DNA of 5,123 bases, taken from positions 1 to 5,123 of the forward strand of contig JAFAGL010000202.1 in assembly GCA_023422735.1 (NCBI GenBank). The letters run 5' to 3'. The position numbers and the translations under genes are program-made. Positions 1 to 5,123 of this stretch are shown in pieces; positions within the stretch are counted from its first letter, which is position 1; the number at the start of each line of letters is the position of its first letter. The notes under the pieces are model-generated. The model searched no databases. It was given only the letters and a program-made list of their open reading frames with translations, and was not told the DNA's origin. Source of the stretch: Pseudomonadota bacterium (GTDB lineage: Bacteria; Pseudomonadota; Alphaproteobacteria; Rhizobiales; Rhizobiaceae).

Positions 1-1563
1 CTCGACGGTCGGTCGCTCAAAACCCATTTCGACGATGTCGTCGACGCCCTTTTCGCCCTCGACCAGCGCTTCGAGGATTGCGTCGAGCACCGGATAGGGC
101 GGCAGAGAATCCTGGTCGGTCTGGTTGGGCCTGAGTTCAGCCGACGGGGCCTTGTCGAGAATGTTTTGCGGGATGACCTCGCCGGTCGGACCCAAAGCGC
201 CCGGCGGCAGGTGTTCGTTGCGCCATTTCGACAGCGCGTAGACCTGCATCTTGTAGATGTCCTTGATCGGATTGAAGCCGCCATTCATGTCGCCGTAAAG
301 CGTGGCATAGCCGACCGACATTTCGCTCTTGTTGCCTGTGGTCACGACCATGGAGCCGAACTTGTTGGACACCGCCATGAGGATGGTGCCGCGCGTGCGC
401 GACTGCAGATTTTCTTCCGTGATGCCTGACGGGGTGCCGGCGAATGTGTCTGACAGGGCCGATAAAAACCCCTCCACGGGCTCGGCGATGGGTACGATAT
501 CATACCGGCAGCCGAGCGCCTTTGCACAGTCTTCGGCGTCCTTCAGCGATTCTTCTGACGTATATCGATAAGGCAGCATGATCGCATGCAGCCTTTCTTC
601 CCCCAATGCGTCCACCGCGAGCGCCGCACAGATTGCCGAATCGATGCCGCCTGAAAGGCCAAGCACCACGTTTTTGAAGCCATTCTTGTTCACGTAATCG
701 CGCAAGCCAAGCATGCAGGCCCGATAATCGGCTTCATCGCCCTGAGGGATCCTGGCCATCGGACCCTTGTCGCATGTCCACACTCCATCCACCCGTTTCC
801 AGGTCAGGACCGCAACGGATTCCTCGAATTCGGAGAGTTGAAAGGCCAGCGATTTGTCTGCTTCGATTCCAAAGGAAGCGCCATCGAATACCAACTCATC
901 CTGACCGCCGAGCTGATTGGCATAAATCAGCGGCAAACCGCTTTCGATGACCTGTCGAATCGCAACCTGATGGCGCACATCCATCTTGCCGCGATAATAA
1001 GGCGAGCCGTTCGGTACGAGCAGGAGTTCAGCCCCGCTTTCCGATAGTGTCTCGCAAACGCCGAGATCGCCCCAGATATCCTCGCAGATCGGGATGCCGA
1101 TCCGAACACCGCGAAAGCTGATCGGCCCCGGCATATTCGGACCCGCCTGAAAAACGCGCTTTTCGTCGAATTCGCCGTAATTCGGCAGATCGACCTTGTA
1201 GCGCTCACCGAGGATTTCGCCATTATCGGCAACGATCACCGAATTATGCACACCGCTGTTGCGCTTGAGTGGCGTGCCGATGATGACGCCCGGTCCGCCA
1301 TCACCCGTTTCTTCCGCCAGTTGCAGCGCGGCCGCTTCGCAAGCCTTGATGAAAGCCGGCTTGAGAATGAGATCTTCCGGCGGATAGCCCGCGATGAAAA
1401 GCTCGGTAAACAGAACAAGGTCGGCACCCTGCCCGGCTGCTTCCTTTCGGGCTCTGCGTGCAAGCTCGAGATTGCCGGAAATATCGCCGACCGTCGGATT
1501 AAGCTGCGCGATCGCAATCCGCAAAATGTTGCGCGGTTCTGAAACTGGTTGAGTCTGAGCCAT
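1..1563 (-). CDS. nadE: Glutamine-dependent NAD+ synthetase, 3'-truncated by window edge
   Basis: This enzyme performs the last step of NAD+ synthesis: ATP-dependent amidation of nicotinic acid adenine dinucleotide, with ammonia released from glutamine by its own N-terminal domain. The window holds 521 codons with no stop; family members of this type are usually about 540-560 residues, so only the extreme C-terminus is missing. Residues about 13-270 form a nitrilase-type glutaminase domain with the expected catalytic triad: Glu54 (in FTELFIAGYPPEDL), Lys123 (in ERYKVDLPNYGEF) and Cys160 (in IPICEDIW). From about residue 285 comes the synthetase domain, with the ATP-pyrophosphatase P-loop SGGIDS at 304-309 and the conserved TTGNKSE segment at 408-414, followed by GYATLYGDMNGGF. 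The ATG at 1561-1563 is the first ATG after an in-frame upstream stop; the only purine-rich stretch upstream (GGGG) lies rather far away, so the ribosome binding site is weak. The gene is divergent from the dedA-like gene. Identification is very secure. Confidence 0.97.
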   Translation of the reverse strand, partial: MAQTQPVSEPRNILRIAIAQLNPTVGDISGNLELARRARKEAAGQGADLVLFTELFIAGYPPEDLILKPAFIKACEAAALQLAEETGDGGPGVIIGTPLKRNSGVHNSVIVADNGEILGERYKVDLPNYGEFDEKRVFQAGPNMPGPISFRGVRIGIPICEDIWGDLGVCETLSESGAELLLVPNGSPYYRGKMDVRHQVAIRQVIESGLPLIYANQLGGQDELVFDGASFGIEADKSLAFQLSEFEESVAVLTWKRVDGVWTCDKGPMARIPQGDEADYRACMLGLRDYVNKNGFKNVVLGLSGGIDSAICAALAVDALGEERLHAIMLPYRYTSEESLKDAEDCAKALGCRYDIVPIAEPVEGFLSALSDTFAGTPSGITEENLQSRTRGTILMAVSNKFGSMVVTTGNKSEMSVGYATLYGDMNGGFNPIKDIYKMQVYALSKWRNEHLPPGALGPTGEVIPQNILDKAPSAELRPNQTDQDSLPPYPVLDAILEALVEGEKGVDDIVEMGFERPTVE

Positions 1564-1744
1564 GGAAAAAGATGTACCCCGCGCATTTACGCCCTGCAAT
1601 CGCCGCAAGCTGCGTCAACAAGGAGCGCACATTCGATTCTTGCGTCAAGGACATGGTCCTGTCGCCAACTGCGACGTAAAAGCCGATGACAGAATCGCTG
1701 GGGAATGAAAAGGCGATAGACTGAATGAAGATTGAAAACGGCTG
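1564..1744. other. Divergent intergenic region between nadE and the dedA-like gene
   Basis: These 181 bases must carry the start signals for nadE (leftward) and the dedA-like gene (rightward). I could not identify a convincing -35/-10 pair for either. Read on the minus strand, TTGACG occurs twice (within 1611-1618 and 1641-1648) as part of an 8-base direct repeat and could serve as a -35 element for nadE, but no good -10 follows at the usual distance. Two very short in-frame reading frames precede the dedA-like start (1686-1724 and 1725-1745). No RNA gene or terminator was seen. Confidence 0.6.
1611..1648. repeat. Direct repeat TGCGTCAA, two copies 30 bases apart
   Basis: The octamer TGCGTCAA occurs at 1611-1618 and again at 1641-1648, 30 bases start to start, or about three helical turns. 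Both copies lie 48-86 bases upstream of the nadE start codon, where a regulator might bind. On the minus strand each copy reads TTGACGCA, which also resembles a -35 box. Two copies of an 8-mer could arise by chance, so a regulatory role is only a suggestion. Confidence 0.3.
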
Positions 1745-2338
1745 ATGATCGACACGTTGCATACCCTCGTGCGCGAATACGGGTTGATCGCCGTTTTCGC
1801 CGGCAGTGCGGCTGAAGGAGAAGGCGTCGCGATAGTTGGCGGCTTCTTCGCCCACCAGCTCCTGCTGCCGCTTTGGCCGACTTTCATCGCGGCCCTGATC
1901 GGTACATTCGTCGGCGATACCGGATATTACGTCTTCGGCAAATGGTGTTCCAATCATCGCTGGGTGAACCGGCTGCGTAGCAAGCCCGGTTTCAAGCATG
2001 TGATGCGTTTGGCGCAAACAAATCCGCGCGCATTCGTTTTCTTCAACCGCTATGCTTACGGCCTGCGTCTGCTTGGCGGCGTTGCCTGTGGCCTGGCCCG
2101 GATCGACTGGCAAACCTTCCTGATCTTCAATGTTTTGTCGTCGATCGTTTGGGCCACGCTGTTCGTCGGCATAGGCTATTTTTTCGGGCTCGGCGCAGAA
2201 GCCTTGATCGGCGACGCCCTGAAGGGGCACCAGCAATTGCTTGGCGCGATCGCGATCATCGCACTGATGGCGCTGGTCGCCTATTTCGTGGCACGCAAAG
2301 TCATGGCCTGTGAGAAGAAGACCGAGGAAAAACAATAA
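1745..2338 (+). CDS. DedA/VTT (SNARE-associated) family inner-membrane protein
   Basis: A 197-residue integral membrane protein of the DedA superfamily, whose members are linked to undecaprenyl-phosphate or phospholipid translocation and maintenance of the proton motive force. Hydrophobic or re-entrant segments lie at about 12-36, 41-65, 95-118, 122-150 and 164-186, followed by a short charged tail (KKTEEKQ). Features matching the family are the acidic cluster Glu24/Glu26 before a glycine-rich turn (EGEGVAIVGG), Asp58 in GDTGYYVFG, and the arginine pair Arg102 and Arg108, spaced six apart in NRYAYGLRLLGG; equivalent Glu, Asp and paired Arg residues are needed for function in E. coli DedA proteins. 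The ATG at 1745 is the first available start: an in-frame stop lies at 1733-1735 and no strong Shine-Dalgarno sequence is visible. It stands alone on the plus strand between nadE and aroG. The family is secure; the transported substrate and exact subtype cannot be told from sequence. Confidence 0.9.
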   Translation: MIDTLHTLVREYGLIAVFAGSAAEGEGVAIVGGFFAHQLLLPLWPTFIAALIGTFVGDTGYYVFGKWCSNHRWVNRLRSKPGFKHVMRLAQTNPRAFVFFNRYAYGLRLLGGVACGLARIDWQTFLIFNVLSSIVWATLFVGIGYFFGLGAEALIGDALKGHQQLLGAIAIIALMALVAYFVARKVMACEKKTEEKQ

Positions 2339-2368
2339 GTTTTCCGAAAGTCCAGGCATCCGGGCATC

Positions 2369-2406
2369 AAAAAGGCACGCTCGAACAAGCCAAGCGTGCC
2401 TTTTTT
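2369..2406. terminator. Bidirectional rho-independent terminator between dedA-like gene and aroG
   Basis: The arms AAAAAGGCACGCT (2369-2381) and AGCGTGCCTTTTT (2393-2405) are perfectly complementary over 13 bases around an 11-base loop. The GC-rich core of the stem (GGCACGCT) is followed by six T on the plus strand and, because of the A run on the left, by five T on the minus strand. It sits 30 bases past the dedA-like stop and 54 bases past the aroG stop, between two converging genes, so it can end transcription from both. Confidence 0.92.
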
Positions 2407-2415
2407 GTTTCAAAC

Positions 2416-2445
2416 CTATCGGAAAGACCGAAGCACTCCCGATAG
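2416..2445. repeat. Short inverted repeat downstream of aroG
   Basis: CTATCGG (2416-2422) and CCGATAG (2439-2445) are perfect inverted copies around a 16-base spacer, 15 bases past the aroG stop. In aroG mRNA they could form a 7-bp hairpin just before the strong terminator, perhaps helping to protect the 3' end. No T run follows, so it is not a terminator by itself. The pairing is visible; the role is a guess. Confidence 0.4.
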
Positions 2446-2459
2446 AACAGGCAACCGGA

Positions 2460-3833
2460 TCAGCCGTTCACCGCCTGCTTCTGCTGCGGCTTTTCAGACT
2501 TCTTCAGAAGATCGCTGACCAGGAAGGCCAATTCCACCGCTTGTTCTGCGTTCAAGCGCGGATCGCAATGCGTGTGATATCGATCCTGCAACTCTTCATC
2601 ACGAATGGCGCGCGCGCCACCCGTGCATTCGGTGACATTCTTGCCAGTCATCTCGACATGAATGCCGCCCGGATGTGTGCCCTCGGCCCGATGCACTTCA
2701 AAGAAGTTCTGGACTTCCTGCAATATCCGATCGAAGGGGCGCGTTTTGTAGCCTGCCGCCGTGATCGTGTTGCCGTGCATCGGATCGCAGGACCAGACGA
2801 CCTTGCGACCTTCCTTTTCGACCGCACGAACCAGTTTCGGCAGATGATCGCCAACCTTCTCGGCGCCAAAGCGTGCGATCAGCGTCAGGCGGCCCGGCTC
2901 GTTTTCCGGATTGAGCTGATCGATCAGTTCGATCAAGCCATCCGGCGTCAGCGACGGACCGCATTTCAGGCCAAGCGGATTCTTGATGCCACGGCAATAT
3001 TCGATATGCGCGTGATCCGGCTGGCGTGTGCGGTCCCCGATCCAGATCATGTGACCGGACGTTGCATACCAATCACCCGACGTCGAATCGATACGCGTCA
3101 ACGCCTGCTCGTAACCGAGCAACAACGCTTCATGGCTGGTGTAAAAATCGGTCTCACGCAGCGCATAATTGCTTTCCGACGTGATGCCGACCGCCCGCAT
3201 GAACTCCATGGTTTCGGTGATGCGGTTCGCGAGCGCTTCATATTTGGCGGCCTGCGGACTATCCGAGATGAAGCCGAGCATCCACTTGTGAACATTCTCA
3301 AGCGATGCGTAGCCGCCTTGAGCGAAAGCGCGCAGCAGGTTGAGCGTGGCAGCGGACTGGCGATAAGCCATTTCCTGACGCGCCGGATCGGGAATACGCG
3401 ACTTCTCGTCGAAGTCGATGCCGTTGATGATGTCGCCGCGATAAGACGGCAGCGCAACATCACCCTGCTTCTCGATGTCCGACGAACGCGGCTTGGCAAA
3501 CTGGCCCGCGATGCGCCCGACCTTTACGACGGGCTGAGCGCCGGCATAGGTCAACACAACAGACATTTGCAGGAAAACGCGGAAGAAATCGCGAATATTG
3601 TCCGCACCGTGTTCCGCGAAGCTTTCAGCGCAATCGCCTCCCTGCAAAAGGAAGGCTTCGCCATTGGCGACCGACGCGAGTTGCTTCTTCAGCTTGCGCG
3701 CTTCACCAGCAAAAACGAGCGGCGGAAACGTAGCAAGACGAGCCTCAACATCTTCCAGCGCGGTAAAGTCCGGATAGGACGGAACCTGCTGAATTGGTTT
3801 TGCTCTCCACGAATTCGGCGACCACTTCGTCAT
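2460..3833 (-). CDS. aroG: Class II 3-deoxy-D-arabino-heptulosonate 7-phosphate (DAHP) synthase
   Basis: This cytoplasmic metalloenzyme condenses phosphoenolpyruvate with erythrose 4-phosphate to DAHP, the committing step of the shikimate pathway to aromatic amino acids. The 457-residue product is collinear with the class II (plant and actinobacterial type) family throughout, unlike the roughly 350-residue E. coli class I enzymes. Expected metal ligands are Cys68 (in QGGDCAESF), His353 (in CDPMHGNT), Glu394 (in HVEMTGKNVTEC) and Asp424 (in HTHCDPRLN). Other family signatures are GRIAGQFAKPRS, NPLGLKCGPS and LIARFGAEKV. The start is placed at the ATG at 3831-3833 (MTKWSPNSWRAKP) because AGGTG lies five bases upstream and TKWSPxSWR is the usual family N-terminus; a GTG 27 bases further upstream is possible but less likely. 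gor lies 142 bases upstream on the same strand. The family is sure; the symbol follows common use, and aroF or aroH are also used for such genes. Feedback regulation cannot be judged here. Confidence 0.96.
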   Translation of the reverse strand: MTKWSPNSWRAKPIQQVPSYPDFTALEDVEARLATFPPLVFAGEARKLKKQLASVANGEAFLLQGGDCAESFAEHGADNIRDFFRVFLQMSVVLTYAGAQPVVKVGRIAGQFAKPRSSDIEKQGDVALPSYRGDIINGIDFDEKSRIPDPARQEMAYRQSAATLNLLRAFAQGGYASLENVHKWMLGFISDSPQAAKYEALANRITETMEFMRAVGITSESNYALRETDFYTSHEALLLGYEQALTRIDSTSGDWYATSGHMIWIGDRTRQPDHAHIEYCRGIKNPLGLKCGPSLTPDGLIELIDQLNPENEPGRLTLIARFGAEKVGDHLPKLVRAVEKEGRKVVWSCDPMHGNTITAAGYKTRPFDRILQEVQNFFEVHRAEGTHPGGIHVEMTGKNVTECTGGARAIRDEELQDRYHTHCDPRLNAEQAVELAFLVSDLLKKSEKPQQKQAVNG

Positions 3834-3838
3834 TATTG

Positions 3839-3843
3839 CACCT
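3839..3843 (-). promoter_or_regulatory. Ribosome binding site of aroG
   Basis: On the minus strand AGGTG ends five bases before the ATG at 3833. This is the best Shine-Dalgarno match near the gene start and favours this ATG over the upstream GTG at 3858-3860, which lacks a comparable match. Confidence 0.65.
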
Positions 3844-3868
3844 ATTTGGCTTTGCGGCACTTTTTCCC

Positions 3869-3903
3869 GACCGCATCTTCTCCGTTGTTGGGAAGTGGCG
3901 GTC
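3869..3903 (-). promoter_or_regulatory. Interrupted inverted repeat (leader hairpin or operator) upstream of aroG
   Basis: On the minus strand GACCGC (3898-3903) pairs with GCGGTC (3869-3874). Inside a 2x2 mismatch, CTTCCC (3890-3895) pairs with GG-A-GAAG (3877-3883) with one bulged A, closing a six-base loop AACAAC. This gives 12 base pairs in all, ending 35 bases before the aroG start codon. No T run follows in the direction of aroG transcription, so it is not a simple terminator. A -10-like TATAGG lies at 3903-3908, overlapping the outer edge; if that is the promoter, the dyad spans the transcription start and would be better read as an operator. The pairing is seen directly; function is inferred. 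Confidence 0.4.
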
Positions 3904-3942
3904 CTATACAGGAAGCGGCGCGCGCATACCAGTGCGGCGAAG

Positions 3943-3977
3943 AAAGCCGAAGTGAACTACGTCCTGTTCATGGCTTC
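3943..3977 (-). terminator. gor: Possible weak terminator or hairpin at the gor 3' end
   Basis: On the minus strand, starting inside the gor stop codon, GAAGCC (3972-3977) can pair with GGCTTT (3943-3948, one G-U pair), and TGAAC (3966-3970) with GTTCA (3953-3957), around an 8-base loop. Unpaired bases (one on one side, four on the other) separate the two stems. The downstream sequence is pyrimidine-rich (TTTCTTC) rather than a clean T run. It could be a leaky terminator or an mRNA-end hairpin between gor and aroG; the evidence is modest. Confidence 0.3.
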
Positions 3978-5123
3978 AGGAGACGCGTTCGCCATTCCTC
4001 ACGATGTAGCTTGGCGAATACATCGTCACCAGTTCTTCAGCGGCCGTGGGATGAACCGCCATTGTACGGTCAAACCACTCCTTGCTGAGTTTCGCCTTGA
4101 CCGGAATGCCGAGCAGCTGCGCCATTTCACCTGCATCCGCACCCAGAATATGGGCACCGACCACGGTTTTCGACTTGGCATCCACGATCAGCTTCATGAG
4201 CATCCTGTCATCGCGCCCGGCAAACGAGGTTTTCATCGGCCGGAAATTCGCGCGATAGACTTCGACTTCATCATAGATCTCGCCCGCTTCTTCCTCGGTC
4301 AAACCGACCGTACCGATTTCCGGCTGCGAAAACACGGCGGTCGGGATGGCTTCGTGATCCGGTGCCGTCGGATTGTTTTTCCACAAGGTTTCAACGAGAC
4401 ACATGGCCTCGTGGATGGCTACAGGCGTCAGTTGCACCCGGTTGGTGACGTCGCCGATCGCCCAGACATTGTCGACGCTCGTGCGCGAATACTGGTCGAC
4501 TGGGATTGCGCCGATGTGATCGAGCTCGATGCCAAGCTTGTCGAGTCCAAGCCCTTCCGTGTTCGGAAGACGGCCCAGCGCCAGAAGGATCTGATCACCG
4601 CAAATGGTCGTGCCATCCGAAAGCTCGGCGTCGACGCGCCCGTCATCGCGACGGGACAGCGATTTGAACGTGGTGTGGCACAGCACGCGAATGCCTCGAG
4701 CCAGCATTTCCTCCTGCAACTGATCGCGCAGATCCATGTCGAACCCGCCCAGAATTTTCTGGCCGCGATACACAAGGGTCGTATCCACGCCCAAACCGCA
4801 GAAGACATTCGCGAATTCGACGGCGATATATCCGCCACCAGCAATCACAATGGATTTCGGCAGTTCCTTCAGGTCAAAGACCTGGTCGGAAAAGATGGCG
4901 AGTTCGGATCCCGGCAGCGCATCGTGTGGATTTGGACGTCCGCCGGTGGCGATCAGGATATGCTCGGCGGTCACGGTCTTGCCCGATGCCAGTCTCACCG
5001 TATGCCGATCTTCCAACGTGGCGCGTTCATCGAAAATCGTGACATTGGTTTTGTCGAGCCCTGCACGGTAGATCTGCTCCAGACGCGCGATTTCCTTGTC
5101 CTTGTTGGCGATCAAAGTCGGCC
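3976..5123 (-). CDS. gor: Glutathione-disulfide reductase, 5'-truncated by window edge
   Basis: This FAD-dependent cytoplasmic enzyme reduces glutathione disulfide to glutathione with NADPH. The last 381 codons are present; about 80 N-terminal residues, including the expected FAD GxGxxG motif and the redox-active CVNxGC disulfide, lie beyond the window. Numbering from the TTG at 5113-5115, visible features are ATGGRP (56-61), the NADPH-binding Rossmann turn GGGYIAVE (93-100, GxGxxA type), the FAD-contacting segment WAIGDVTNRVQLTP (218-231) and the C-terminal dimerisation domain with the catalytic pair His355 and Glu360 in HPTAAEE. HPTAAEE and the YRGxxIL segment favour glutathione reductase over lipoamide dehydrogenase, mercuric reductase or the transhydrogenase SthA. 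In the NADPH site the first arginine (Arg117) is present, but the second, six residues on in E. coli Gor, is Gly123 and the next residue is Gly124. The frame stays open to the window edge, so the TTG is internal. aroG follows on the same strand. Confidence 0.94.
   Translation of the reverse strand, partial: PTLIANKDKEIARLEQIYRAGLDKTNVTIFDERATLEDRHTVRLASGKTVTAEHILIATGGRPNPHDALPGSELAIFSDQVFDLKELPKSIVIAGGGYIAVEFANVFCGLGVDTTLVYRGQKILGGFDMDLRDQLQEEMLARGIRVLCHTTFKSLSRRDDGRVDAELSDGTTICGDQILLALGRLPNTEGLGLDKLGIELDHIGAIPVDQYSRTSVDNVWAIGDVTNRVQLTPVAIHEAMCLVETLWKNNPTAPDHEAIPTAVFSQPEIGTVGLTEEEAGEIYDEVEVYRANFRPMKTSFAGRDDRMLMKLIVDAKSKTVVGAHILGADAGEMAQLLGIPVKAKLSKEWFDRTMAVHPTAAEELVTMYSPSYIVRNGERVS

Noticed and set aside
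166..1586. Several frames of 60-116 codons on both strands within nadE.
   Set aside because: All overlap the uninterrupted nadE frame, which carries the full set of family motifs. None has an independent ribosome binding site or a recognisable product.
1499..2413. A 304-codon open frame on the minus strand opposite the dedA-like gene.
   Set aside because: It is antisense to a convincing membrane protein, starts at the shared terminator and runs into the nadE start. The translation is polar, rich in Gln, Asp and Glu, with no recognisable family, as expected from the complement of hydrophobic-protein codons.
3858..3860. GTG as an alternative aroG start, adding nine residues.
   Set aside because: The extra residues do not match the usual family N-terminus and no good ribosome binding site precedes it, whereas AGGTG is properly placed before the ATG at 3833.
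3898..3930. A sigma-70-type promoter for aroG using TATAGG (3903-3908) as the -10.
   Set aside because: No acceptable -35 element is found about 17 bases upstream (TGGTAT is the nearest), so it is mentioned only in connection with the inverted repeat.
2310..4088. A 592-codon open frame on the plus strand running opposite the whole of aroG and into the gor 3' end.
   Set aside because: It lies antisense to a clearly identified DAHP synthase, overlaps the end of the dedA-like gene and crosses the strong terminator. Its translation is rich in Arg, Ile and Ala, has no recognisable domain, and its start has no support. Long antisense frames are common opposite GC-rich coding sequence.
5113..5115. 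TTG as the start codon of gor.
   Set aside because: The frame stays open upstream to the window edge (Pro-Thr precede it), and the family N-terminal FAD motif and redox disulfide are still missing, so the true start lies outside the window.

Overview
The window reads as ordinary chromosomal housekeeping DNA from an alphaproteobacterium of the order Hyphomicrobiales (Rhizobiales), most likely in or near the Brucella/Ochrobactrum group. This placement is inferred from the protein sequences, the moderately high GC content and the gene complement; no database search was possible. No mobile element, CRISPR array, tRNA, rRNA or phage-like gene was found.

The layout has four protein genes. Positions 1-1563 (minus strand) hold nadE, glutamine-dependent NAD+ synthetase; its C-terminus runs off the left edge. 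A 181-base divergent intergenic region follows. Positions 1745-2338 (plus strand) encode a small DedA/VTT-family membrane protein. Its gene converges on aroG (class II DAHP synthase, minus strand, 2460-3833), and a strong hairpin flanked by A and T runs lies between them, able to terminate transcription from both sides. A 142-base gap (3834-3975) with two possible hairpins separates aroG from gor (glutathione-disulfide reductase, minus strand), whose N-terminus runs off the right edge at 5123.

The genes share metabolic themes but no single pathway. NadE completes NAD+ synthesis, Gor uses NADPH to keep glutathione reduced, AroG commits carbon to the shikimate pathway, and the DedA protein probably acts in membrane lipid or proton-motive-force homeostasis. 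gor and aroG share a strand and could be partly co-transcribed, although the gap is large enough for aroG to have its own promoter.

I found no undescribed system. The points most worth a second look are Gor lacking the second arginine normally used to bind the NADPH 2'-phosphate, and an interrupted inverted repeat just upstream of aroG. Very long open frames antisense to aroG and dedA were judged to be artefacts.
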